Below, one piece after another: positions 17,660 to 25,769 of a stretch of DNA of 64,000 bases. Origin of the DNA: Lachnospiraceae bacterium (lineage in GTDB: Bacteria > Bacillota > Clostridia > Lachnospirales > Lachnospiraceae); the NCBI GenBank assembly GCA_017387565.1, contig JAFOEY010000044.1:1-64000 (forward strand). The letters are read 5' to 3'. The notes beneath the pieces were generated by a model. That model was not told the origin of the DNA. It searched no databases and worked only from the letters and a program-made list of their open reading frames with translations. The position numbers and the translations under genes are program-made. The number at the start of each line of letters is the position of its first letter. The stretch's first letter is position 1.

Positions 17660-17816
17660 TTGCCCGTCTGGCGGAATTTTATATATTCTACTTACAGACG
17701 CGTTCTCACTTGGATACGAATGTAACAGTACTAAATTCGCAATAAATTGCTCATTAAGTGCTGACGTTCGTATACAGTCTGTGCGCAGAATATATAAAAT
17801 TCCGCCAGACGGGCAA
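17660..17816. repeat. Long perfect palindromic element (MITE-like) between larB and larE
   Basis: Arms of 30 bp, 17660-17689 and 17787-17816, are exact reverse complements (beginning TTGCCCGTCTGGCGGAATTT). The 97-bp interior also folds back on itself with G-U pairs (AGTACTAAATTCGCAA against TTGCTCATTAAGTGCT), so the whole 157 bp is one hairpin. AGATG occurs just outside both ends (17647-17651, 17820-17824), a possible but not adjacent target duplication. Structure suggests a non-autonomous element or a processed RNA within the operon. Confidence 0.85.
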
Positions 17817-17846
17817 GAAAGATGCCAGATTACATGAGGAGTTTTC

Positions 17847-18671
17847 ATGACAGATGAAGAGTTAGCCTATGCTAAATTAGAAGAATTGAAGAAATATCTG
17901 ATGGAGTTGCAGAGTATTGCTGTTGCCTTTTCCGGAGGGGTGGATTCTGCTTTTCTTTTAAAAGTTGCACATGATGTGCTGGGAGAAAGGGCAGTTGCCG
18001 TAACTGTAACTGCAGATTTTTTTCCGAAAAGAGAATATGATGAGTCGGTAGAATTTTGTAACAAAGAAGGGATTCGACAATATTTTTGTCCGACTGATGT
18101 ATTGGAAACGGAGGCTTTTAAAACCAATCCTCCTAATCGATGTTATTTTTGTAAAAAGAAACTTTTTTCAGAAATTCAGGCACTTGCTTTCGAAAAAGGG
18201 ATCTCTTATATCGCGGAAGGTTCCAATATGGACGATGATAAGGATTACCGGCCCGGAATGAAAGCTGTTAAGGAGCTAGGCATCCTCAGTCCGCTAAAGA
18301 AGGTGGGACTATTAAAAGAAGAAATTCGCTTTTTGTCCAAAGAATTGGGTTTGCCAACGTGGGATAAACCGTCTTATGCCTGCCTTGCTTCCCGTTTTGT
18401 CTATGGTGAGAAAATTACAGAAGAAAAACTTTTGATGGTAGAAAAAGCAGAGCAGCTTTTATATGAATTTGGTTTTCGGCAATTTCGTGTCCGTGTTCAC
18501 GGTTTGATGGCTCGAATTGAGATATTACCACAGGAATTTGAAAAACTTATGGAGGAAACGGTTCGTCAAAAAATCATAGATGCATTCAAGGAATATGGTT
18601 TTACCTATGTATCTTTGGATTTAACCGGATATCGGACCGGGAGTATGAATGAAACAATATATAAAAAATAG
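17847..18671 (+). CDS. larE: ATP-dependent sacrificial sulfur transferase LarE
   Basis: 274 residues. The PP-loop AVAFSGGVDSAFLLK is at residues ~27-41; NRCYFCKKKLF (two Cys near residue 100) and SYACLASRF carry cysteines that in one LarE class coordinate a cluster and in others give the single sacrificial Cys. LarE sulfurates the carboxyls made by LarB to give the dithiocarboxylate pincer. TPTWDKPS-type substrate loop is seen as LPTWDKPSYACLASR. Its 3' end overlaps the sialidase start by 23 bp. Confidence 0.92.
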   Translation: MTDEELAYAKLEELKKYLMELQSIAVAFSGGVDSAFLLKVAHDVLGERAVAVTVTADFFPKREYDESVEFCNKEGIRQYFCPTDVLETEAFKTNPPNRCYFCKKKLFSEIQALAFEKGISYIAEGSNMDDDKDYRPGMKAVKELGILSPLKKVGLLKEEIRFLSKELGLPTWDKPSYACLASRFVYGEKITEEKLLMVEKAEQLLYEFGFRQFRVRVHGLMARIEILPQEFEKLMEETVRQKIIDAFKEYGFTYVSLDLTGYRTGSMNETIYKK

Positions 18672-20892
18672 AAAGATAATAATATTGACAGGGATTGTTT
18701 GTGTTTGTGCCGTTTTCTTAAGTTGTTCAAGATCCGTTTATGCAGAGGAATATCTTAATAACACAGAAGAAAGCATGGAAACTGTATCAGAGAATGATTT
18801 AAAAAATGATTTTGAAGATATGGAACCGGAGCTTCCTGTTGACCAATCAGAAATGCTGGAGGAAAACGATAACGGATACTTGTACGATTTTGTGGAAAGA
18901 ATGTATGGAGCTGTGTTGAATCGAACTCCGGAAGAAGAAGGATTGCAGTACTGGGTGGAACAATTGAGTTCACAGTCTGCGGATGGAGCAACACTTGCAA
19001 GAGGTTTTATTTGCAGCAAAGAGTTTCAGAATCGAAATGTCAGTAATGAAAGCTATTTGAATATTTTATATTATACCTTTTTTGGCAGGGAACCTGATGC
19101 GGATGGAAAAGCCTACTGGATGAATTTATTGGAAAACGGGACATCAAGAACGAAAGTGCTGAGCGGATTTGTCAATTCAAAAGAGTTTGGGCAAATATGT
19201 GAAACTTACAACATTGCAAGAGGTACTATGGAACCGGATGGTTCCAATATATATAATGCCGGAGTAAGACGTTTTGTATCGCGTTTATATGCTGAAGTGT
19301 TGGAAAGAAACGGTGATGTGGAAGGTATTGAATACTGGGCTTATTTGTTAAATAAAAATCAAATTACACCGGAAGATTGTGCAAAAAAATTCTTCCATAG
19401 TTCGGAATATATAAATAAACAGGTTTCAGATGAGGAATTTGTTAAAACTCTTTATCGAACTTTTTTGGGAAGAACTTATGACGATGAAGGAAAAACATAT
19501 TGGATTACAAAACTACAATCCGGTATGAGCCGGGATACGATTATAGCCGGATTTGCCAATTCGGCAGAATTTCGGAAAATATATGTAAAATATACCGGAA
19601 TTGCATCTAAAACAAATGTTAGTGCAAATTTGGAAGCAAGACCTTTTTTAAATCCATCCTTAGGAGATGGCTCCTTTCGGATTCCTGCGATGATCTCTCT
19701 AAATAATGGAACGATTGTTAGTGCGGCCGATACAAGATGGGAATCCCAAATCGATGGGGGAGGAACCGATACGGTTGTTTCCATTTCTTCTGATCTTGGA
19801 AATAATTGGCATCAATCCTTTGCGAATTATTTAGGTAACAACGGAAGGATTAATGATCAATATACGGCGTCCTTTATAGATCCGGCACTTGCTACAGATG
19901 GAAATACGGTCTATTTATTAGTTGATCTGCTACCTTCCGGTTATGCATTTTATGGTAGTTTATTTACTTTGCCGGAGACAGGAACAGGATTTGATCAAAG
20001 TGGCAGGCTTATGCTGAGCGGAGTTGGGGAACTAATGTATAATTACTATTTGCAGAATGGTGAAATCTACGCATATTCCGGGGAAAAAGTAGAAGGATAC
20101 ACTGTAGATGAGTTTTTCAATATCCGTGGAAATGACTATGATTCCAATTTATTTAACATATTTGATTCACCATTCACAGTTTATCCTACCGAATACTTAT
20201 ATTTAACAAAATCAATGGATGGCGGTCTAAACTGGTCGACACCTAAATTATTGAATGTTAAGCAACTGTATGAACAAGGTTATAGTGTAGGATGTGGCCG
20301 GGGTACGGTTTTATCAGATGGTACGATTATTTTTCCTTGCTACAGGACAACACAGGGAAATCAGACGGCCAGTTTTATTTATTCCAATGATTATGGAGAA
20401 ACATGGAATCGGGCACCGGAAGCTACCGGTTTTGACCATCCCAGCAGTGAAGCTGCTATAGTGGAATTAAATCCGACACAGATCAGAATGTTCTATAGAG
20501 ATGGCTATCGTGTTTTATCTTATACAGATTACATATTTGCAAATGGTAGTTGGAATGTTGGAGGTAGTGGAACAGTTCCCGGAATTACAAAAGCATTATA
20601 CTGTCAATTGAGTGCCATAAAATATAATGAAAATACGATATTGATATCGACACCTACTAGTGGAACGGAAGAACGCCTTGGTGGAATGATTATAACGGTT
20701 GAATTAGATAGTTCTTATGGCATGAACGTGACAAATTATTGTTCGGTAAACGGACAAGAATCTTTTGGCTATTCATGTTTGTCAAAGTTATCCGATGGAT
20801 CTGTAGGAATATTATATGAATCTAGTGTTGCGGATAACAAGTATGAGATTTTATATAAGAGAATTAAGGCAGAAGATTTGGGAATCTATTAA
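18649..20892 (+). CDS. Secreted sialidase-like protein with DUF4214-type repeats
   Basis: 747 residues. Signal peptide at 1-32 (KKII hydrophobic core, cleavage likely after SVYA). Residues ~78-310 contain four copies in two pairs of a ~50-residue repeat (FVERMYGAVLNRTPEEEG, YTFFGREPDADGKAYW, FVSRLYAEVLERNG, RTFLGRTYDDEGKTYW) that I recognise as DUF4214. From ~335 a six-bladed propeller begins with FRIP (arginine-triad first Arg, residue ~343) and has Asp boxes SSDLGNNW, SMDGGLNW and SNDYGETW; SSEAAIVEL and GILYES fit the later catalytic Glu/Tyr region. So a GH33-type exo-sialidase or a related propeller hydrolase. Overlaps larE by 23 bp and ends 13 bp before larC, an odd position in a lar operon. 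Confidence 0.8.
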   Translation: MKQYIKNRKIIILTGIVCVCAVFLSCSRSVYAEEYLNNTEESMETVSENDLKNDFEDMEPELPVDQSEMLEENDNGYLYDFVERMYGAVLNRTPEEEGLQYWVEQLSSQSADGATLARGFICSKEFQNRNVSNESYLNILYYTFFGREPDADGKAYWMNLLENGTSRTKVLSGFVNSKEFGQICETYNIARGTMEPDGSNIYNAGVRRFVSRLYAEVLERNGDVEGIEYWAYLLNKNQITPEDCAKKFFHSSEYINKQVSDEEFVKTLYRTFLGRTYDDEGKTYWITKLQSGMSRDTIIAGFANSAEFRKIYVKYTGIASKTNVSANLEARPFLNPSLGDGSFRIPAMISLNNGTIVSAADTRWESQIDGGGTDTVVSISSDLGNNWHQSFANYLGNNGRINDQYTASFIDPALATDGNTVYLLVDLLPSGYAFYGSLFTLPETGTGFDQSGRLMLSGVGELMYNYYLQNGEIYAYSGEKVEGYTVDEFFNIRGNDYDSNLFNIFDSPFTVYPTEYLYLTKSMDGGLNWSTPKLLNVKQLYEQGYSVGCGRGTVLSDGTIIFPCYRTTQGNQTASFIYSNDYGETWNRAPEATGFDHPSSEAAIVELNPTQIRMFYRDGYRVLSYTDYIFANGSWNVGGSGTVPGITKALYCQLSAIKYNENTILISTPTSGTEERLGGMIITVELDSSYGMNVTNYCSVNGQESFGYSCLSKLSDGSVGILYESSVADNKYEILYKRIKAEDLGIY

Positions 20893-20905
20893 AGGAGAAG
20901 GTTTT

Positions 20906-22453
20906 ATGTATGTATCAGATGCATTATATTTGGAATGCAATTCGGGTATCAGCGGAGATATGACGGTTGCCGCGCTTTTAGATTTGGGTGCAGATGAAAA
21001 ACTTTTACGAAATGTTTTAAACAGCATTCCGGCAGAAGGTTTTTTCGTTGAAATATCCAGAGTAAAAAAAGCCGGTATTGATTGCTGCGATTTTTGTGTT
21101 GTATTGGATTCTGCACATGAAAATCATGATCATGATATGGAATATTTACATGGGCACGACTCTGTCCATGTGTGTAGTGCGGATATGGAGCATGGCCATA
21201 GCCATTCGCACAGCGAGAATGTTGAGCACGGTCATAGCCATTCGCACAGTGAGAATGTTGAGCATGGACATAGCCATTCGCACAGTGAGAATGCTGAGTA
21301 TGGACTTACTCATTCACATAGTGAGACTGCTGATGAGAATAGTCATATTCATTCACATGGTGAGGATATTGAGCATACTCATTCACATCAAGAAGAGACA
21401 CACCATCACCTGCATCACCATGAACATCGGGGTATGGCAGAAATAGCAAAAATAATAGAGCAGACACAAATGACGGAAAATGCCCGCTCTCTGGCATTAA
21501 AGATCTTTCAGATTTTGGCAAAGGCGGAAGCAAAGGCACATGCTACGGATATAAATCAGGTTCATTTTCATGAAGTCGGAGCGATTGATTCCATTGTGGA
21601 TATCATTGCGGTTGCCGTTTGTATTGACAATCTGGGAATCAAAAATGTAATTGTTCCAAAGCTTTGTGAAGGAACAGGGACGGTCCGTTGCCAACATGGA
21701 ATTTTGCCCATTCCGGTTCCTGCCACCGCAAATATTATGGAATCATATCATTTAGCCGTTGAGATTATGGATGTACAGGGAGAGTTTGTGACACCTACCG
21801 GAGCTGCAATTGTTGCAGCGCTTAGGACATCGGATCAATTACCAAAGCAGTTTATTATTAAAAAGACCGGGCTCGGAGTCGGAAAAAGAACCTATGAAAG
21901 ACCGAGCATTCTAAGGGCTATGTTAATTGAAGAAAAGCATTCAGATAACACGGATGAAAATGTAAATACAAATAAATATATAAATAAGGATACTTTTGTG
22001 GGTGATATTTTTGAGGAAGGTTTCATTTTTAAACTGGAAACCAATATTGATGACTGTAGCGGTGAAGTGCTGGGTTATACCATGGAAAGACTTTTTGAAG
22101 CGGGTGCAAGGGATGTGCATTATCAGCCCGTTTATATGAAAAAGAATCGTCCGGGTTGGCAGTTGAATGTCATATGTGAGGAAGAAAAAATAGCACAACT
22201 GGAACAGATTATTTTTGAAGAAACAACAACCATTGGTATTCGCCGTATCAGAGTAGAGCGTTCTGTATTGGGACGGAATATCGAAAAAGTACAGACTCCT
22301 TATGGAGATGCTTTGGTTAAGGTATGCCATTTGGGAGATGTAACAAAAATTTATCCGGAATATGAAAGTGTTGTGAAGATTTGTAAAGAGCATCAACTGC
22401 CGTATCAAGAGGTCTATAATATAGTTAGAGACAGTTATAAAACCACGCATTGA
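20906..22453 (+). CDS. larC: Nickel insertion protein LarC, single-frame, His-rich
   Basis: 515 residues. LarC inserts nickel into the pincer nucleotide in a CTP-dependent reaction. The N-terminal YLECNSGISGDMTVAALLDL and central VHFHEVGAIDSIVDIIAVAV motifs are diagnostic; the C-terminal metal-insertion domain starts near LETNIDDCSGEVLGYTMERL. Between them (residues ~70-175) lies an expanded His-rich linker built of 12-residue repeats. Unlike lactobacillal larC1/larC2, no frameshift is needed here. ATG 20906 has AAAGGAGAAGG upstream; the open frame extends further 5' inside the sialidase gene but without a site. Confidence 0.93.
   Translation: MYVSDALYLECNSGISGDMTVAALLDLGADEKLLRNVLNSIPAEGFFVEISRVKKAGIDCCDFCVVLDSAHENHDHDMEYLHGHDSVHVCSADMEHGHSHSHSENVEHGHSHSHSENVEHGHSHSHSENAEYGLTHSHSETADENSHIHSHGEDIEHTHSHQEETHHHLHHHEHRGMAEIAKIIEQTQMTENARSLALKIFQILAKAEAKAHATDINQVHFHEVGAIDSIVDIIAVAVCIDNLGIKNVIVPKLCEGTGTVRCQHGILPIPVPATANIMESYHLAVEIMDVQGEFVTPTGAAIVAALRTSDQLPKQFIIKKTGLGVGKRTYERPSILRAMLIEEKHSDNTDENVNTNKYINKDTFVGDIFEEGFIFKLETNIDDCSGEVLGYTMERLFEAGARDVHYQPVYMKKNRPGWQLNVICEEEKIAQLEQIIFEETTTIGIRRIRVERSVLGRNIEKVQTPYGDALVKVCHLGDVTKIYPEYESVVKICKEHQLPYQEVYNIVRDSYKTTH
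21188..21331 (+). repeat. 36-bp in-gene tandem repeat encoding His-rich LarC linker
   Basis: Four consecutive 36-bp units begin at 21188, 21224, 21260 and 21296, each starting GAG and encoding EHGHSHSHSENV or a variant. Units 1-3 are nearly identical, unit 4 is diverged and a decayed fifth follows. Such repeats expand and contract by slippage, so linker length probably varies between strains. Confidence 0.9.
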
Positions 22454-22570
22454 CAAAAAGAAATAGCACCCAACCGACCAAAGTGAAGTGCTAATCCTTT
22501 TTACATTATAAATCACTGAGGGCAAATCGGAGTCACATCCGATTACCTTTGATCAAATTATACACTTGGG

Positions 22571-22603
22571 CGGCTGAGAAATCAACCGTCCATTTTCTTT
22601 TTT
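22571..22603 (+). terminator. Probable terminator between convergent larC and degV
   Basis: CGGCTGA-GAAA-TCAACCG (one G-U pair) followed within a few bases by ATTTTCTTTTTTAT. A second hairpin, AATCGGA/TCCGATT, lies just upstream near 22525-22545. Confidence 0.5.
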
Positions 22604-22640
22604 ATCTAGATAAAATCCTTACTCAATATTTTCTAATTAT

Positions 22641-23510
22641 TTATAATTTAATTCTTTTGCACAGGCAGGCACCGAATGTACCAACACCAACGTGTGTTGC
22701 AATACTTAAGGGAATTGCTTCGATATGACTTCTTCTGCCGAAATACTCCTGTACTTCTTCATTCCAGGCAAGAGCCTCATCTCTTCTTAAGGCTGCTGCC
22801 GTATAAAGATGATAATCATTAATATCCTCACTGTGGAATTTACGTATCATATCCTTTTCCAAAGCCTTTAAAATAGCCCTTTTTGCAGCCTTTGTTCCGC
22901 GCGCTTTTTCATAGGATTCAATGGAACCGCCATTGACGGATAAAATCGGTTTGATGTTGAGCATGGAGCCGACTGCTGCAGTTGCCGGGCTGATTCGACC
23001 GCCCGCTTTTAAGTATTTTAAATCATCTACCATCATATATATGGAAGCTTCATTTTTGGTTAAGGTCAGGGTATTTCTGATTTCGATCAGGTCTTTTCCG
23101 GCATCGGCCAAAGCCTTGGCATCCAAAACAGCCTGTTTTAAAGAAACGGAAATTCTCTGATTGTCAATGACAACAACTTTTCCGTCATAGTCACCTGCCA
23201 ACATTGCTGCAGTAGAGTAAGAACAGCTTAAGCCGGAAGCCATGGGAATGTGAATAACAGCATCATAGTCTTTTAATGCCCGATCCCAGATATCCATAAC
23301 ATCTGCAGGTGATGGCTGTGATGTAAAGATTTGCGATCCGCTTTGTTGTTTTTCATAAAAATCGTTATGACTGATGGAAATGCCTTCGGTATATTCTTCC
23401 CCGTCAATATTAAATTTCATGGGAAGGACGAAAACACCATATTTTTCTGCTTTTGTTTGAGAAATACCACTGTTTGAATCGGTAATGATTGCAATTTTTT
23501 GTTTGGCCAT
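22641..23510 (-). CDS. DegV family fatty-acid-binding protein (second paralogue)
   Basis: 289 residues: N-terminal KIAIITDSNSGISQTKAEK, MASGLSCSYSTAAML at the lipid-binding site, LKYLKAGGRISPATAA and the C-terminal THVGVGTFGACL. Same fold and probable FakB-like role as the protein at 8239-9126, but only moderately similar, so the two may prefer different acyl chains. Start ATG 23510 with a GGAGATT-type site. Convergent with larC. Confidence 0.92.
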   Translation of the reverse strand: MAKQKIAIITDSNSGISQTKAEKYGVFVLPMKFNIDGEEYTEGISISHNDFYEKQQSGSQIFTSQPSPADVMDIWDRALKDYDAVIHIPMASGLSCSYSTAAMLAGDYDGKVVVIDNQRISVSLKQAVLDAKALADAGKDLIEIRNTLTLTKNEASIYMMVDDLKYLKAGGRISPATAAVGSMLNIKPILSVNGGSIESYEKARGTKAAKRAILKALEKDMIRKFHSEDINDYHLYTAAALRRDEALAWNEEVQEYFGRRSHIEAIPLSIATHVGVGTFGACLCKRIKL

Positions 23511-23635
23511 TTTGTAATCTCCTTATTTATTGTCTGCAAATTGATGTTTCACTAAATTAAGTATCGCATGTTTTGCGGGTCTCAAACTAATACTTTTTGA
23601 CCTTGGTATCATCATATAAAATTAGTATAAAACAT

Positions 23636-23746
23636 TCAAAAGATTTTATCTATATATAGGTTTTGCAAAATAAACTTTTCATACTCTTCCGATGCTTTAT
23701 GAGTCGCTGCTTGAGCAAGTGCGGTAATTAAAAAGCTTGGATTCAT
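23636..23746 (-). CDS. Possible 36-residue small protein
   Basis: Minus-strand ORF starting ATG 23746 with AAAGGAAAAGAGGTAGG upstream; begins MNPSFLITALAQAATH and ends near LQNLYIDKIF. Short hydrophobic/helical N-terminus and a charged middle (KASEEYEK). It is the only ORF with a good ribosome site in the 474-bp gap 23511-23984. I do not recognise it; it may be a genuine small protein or the start of a lost longer gene. Confidence 0.45.
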   Translation of the reverse strand: MNPSFLITALAQAATHKASEEYEKFILQNLYIDKIF

Positions 23747-23914
23747 AAGACCTACCTCTTTTCCTTTAAAAATTATTTGATAAACTATAGTAGCAATTTA
23801 CAATATAATTGATTTTACTATATCAGAATGACAAAGAAAATAGTATAAAAACATCTTTGTAGGAGTAGCTCTCATTGCATTTTTGCAGGGCATGTGATAC
23901 CTTATATTATGTAG

Positions 23915-23928
23915 TTTAACGCGTTAAA
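23915..23928. promoter_or_regulatory. Perfect 14-bp palindrome TTTAACGCGTTAAA, putative operator
   Basis: Located 57-70 bp upstream of the acyl-CoA ligase start in otherwise non-coding DNA. Perfect symmetry and position suggest a repressor or activator site for the ligase/ior cluster. Regulator unknown. Confidence 0.55.
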
Positions 23929-23984
23929 GTTTTAATGTTTAAATTGCAAAAATTACAAAAAGATAAGATGATTGGGGAATGATT

Positions 23985-25619
23985 ATGCCAGTAACTGATT
24001 ATTTGGAAAGAAATGCAAAATTATATCCGGATGAGGTCGCACTCGTAGAATTAAATCCGGAAGAAAAAGAAACCAGAAGAACGACATGGAAGGAATCGGA
24101 ACTGATTGAGCCTACCCGGTTTGAGCCTTACCGCAGGGAAATCACATGGCGTGTGTTTGACGAGAAAGCGAACCGCTTTGCCAATATGTTATTGGGACGC
24201 GGAATCAAGAAAGGTGATAAGGTTGCCATTATTATGTATAACTGTCTGGAATGGTTGCCGATTTATTTTGGTATTTTAAAAACAGGTGCGATTGCCGTGC
24301 CGTTTAATTTCCGTTATGATGCCGATGAAATTTTATATTGTGCCGAGCTCGCAGAAGTAGATATGATTGTATTCGGACCGCAGTTCATCGGACGTATTGA
24401 AGTCAATGCAGAAAGACTTTCAAAAGGCAGATTGTTAATCTATGTTGGAGATAACTGCCCGAGTTTCGCAGAAAGTTATCATGAGCTGGTAGCGGATTGT
24501 TCATCCCAGCCACCCCGTATTGCAATTACCGACGACGATTTTGGTGCAATCTATTTTTCTTCCGGAACGACCGGATTTCCGAAAGCTATTTTACATAAAC
24601 ACCAAAGCCTTACGCAGGCGGCAGAAATGGAACAAAAACATCATGCAACCGGCAGGGATGATACATTCCTTTGTATTCCTCCGCTTTATCATACGGGTGC
24701 AAAATTCCACTGGATGGGAAGTCTGGTGGCCGGCAGTAAAGCCGTATTATTAAAAGGTGCAAAACCGGAAACCATTCTTTCTGCTGTTTCTTCGGAAAAA
24801 TGTACCATTGTATGGCTGCTGGTTCCGTGGGCACAGGATATCCTGGATGCTCTGGATCGCGGTGATTTAAAGAAAGAAGATTATGAACTTGATCAGTGGA
24901 GACTGATGCATATCGGAGCGCAGCCCGTTCCACCGTCCTTAATTAAACGTTGGAAAGAATACTTCCCGAATCATGATTACGATACCAATTATGGTTTATC
25001 AGAATCTACCGGTCCCGGCTGTGTTCATCTGGGAATGGAGAACATTCATAAAGTTGGTGCGATCGGTGTTCCCGGCTATCGTTGGGAATGTAAAATCATT
25101 GATGAAGACGGAAATGAAGTCAAAAAAGGAGATGTCGGAGAACTTTGCGTAAAGGGTCCCGGTGTCATGACCTGTTATTACAACAATCCCGAGGCAACGG
25201 AAGAATGTATCAAAGATGGATGGCTTCTTACCGGAGATATGGCAATGCAGGATGAAGATGGTTTCTATTTCTTAGTAGACCGTAAAAAGGATGTCATTGT
25301 CAGCGGCGGAGAAAATATTTATCCGGTACAGATTGAGGACTTTTTACGTAAGCATGATAAAATCAAGGATGTTGCCGTAATTGGTCTGGCAGATCCCCGT
25401 CTTGGAGAAAAAACTGCTGCCATTATCGAAATCAAAGAAGGCATGACGGCAACGAAAGAAGAAATTGACGAATTCTGTCTGGCACTTCCCCGTTATAAAC
25501 GTCCGAAGGAAGTTATTTTTGCGGATATTCCGAGAAATGCGACCGGTAAGATTGAGAAACCGGCACTTCGTAAAAGATATGGTGCGGACAAACTGGTTGC
25601 ACAGGAAAATATGGGCTAA
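23985..25619 (+). CDS. AMP-forming acyl-CoA ligase, class I adenylating enzyme
   Basis: 544 residues. ATP-binding P-loop-like YFSSGTTGFPKAILHKH (residues ~187-203), A5-type YGLSESTGPG, A7 TGDMAMQDEDGFYFLVDRKKD, and catalytic Lys in the A10 region PRNATGKIEKPALRKR. ATG 23985 is chosen because GGGG ends 7 bp before it. It is followed by iorA and iorB on the same strand; together they would convert aryl-2-oxoacids (indolepyruvate, phenylpyruvate) to aryl-CoA and link aryl-CoA with the free aryl acid. The substrate assignment rests on context only. Confidence 0.9.
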   Translation: MPVTDYLERNAKLYPDEVALVELNPEEKETRRTTWKESELIEPTRFEPYRREITWRVFDEKANRFANMLLGRGIKKGDKVAIIMYNCLEWLPIYFGILKTGAIAVPFNFRYDADEILYCAELAEVDMIVFGPQFIGRIEVNAERLSKGRLLIYVGDNCPSFAESYHELVADCSSQPPRIAITDDDFGAIYFSSGTTGFPKAILHKHQSLTQAAEMEQKHHATGRDDTFLCIPPLYHTGAKFHWMGSLVAGSKAVLLKGAKPETILSAVSSEKCTIVWLLVPWAQDILDALDRGDLKKEDYELDQWRLMHIGAQPVPPSLIKRWKEYFPNHDYDTNYGLSESTGPGCVHLGMENIHKVGAIGVPGYRWECKIIDEDGNEVKKGDVGELCVKGPGVMTCYYNNPEATEECIKDGWLLTGDMAMQDEDGFYFLVDRKKDVIVSGGENIYPVQIEDFLRKHDKIKDVAVIGLADPRLGEKTAAIIEIKEGMTATKEEIDEFCLALPRYKRPKEVIFADIPRNATGKIEKPALRKRYGADKLVAQENMG

Positions 25620-25653
25620 AGATAAGAAAAAGATACATTCTAATTTTACTCTC

Positions 25654-25665
25654 ACCGAATTCGGT
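25654..25665. promoter_or_regulatory. Perfect palindrome ACCGAATTCGGT between ligase and iorA
   Basis: 12-bp exact dyad in the 150-bp gap upstream of iorA. May be an operator or chance; no T-tract follows, so it is not a typical terminator. Confidence 0.35.
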
Positions 25666-25769
25666 AGGGTTAGATATGATTAAGGGAATGCTTTTGCTAT
25701 GCATAAATGCGATATATGGATAGCAAACAAAAATCAGATTATTTGAATACAAATTTGGAGGAACTATCA

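Noticed and set aside
17609-17848. Overlapping ORFs on both strands across the larB-larE gap
   Set aside because: They arise because the region is a long palindrome; neither has a ribosome site or recognisable protein.
21188-21400. Regular repeats resembling a CRISPR array
   Set aside because: Repeats are contiguous 36-bp units without spacers and are in frame within larC, encoding a His-rich linker; no cas genes are present.
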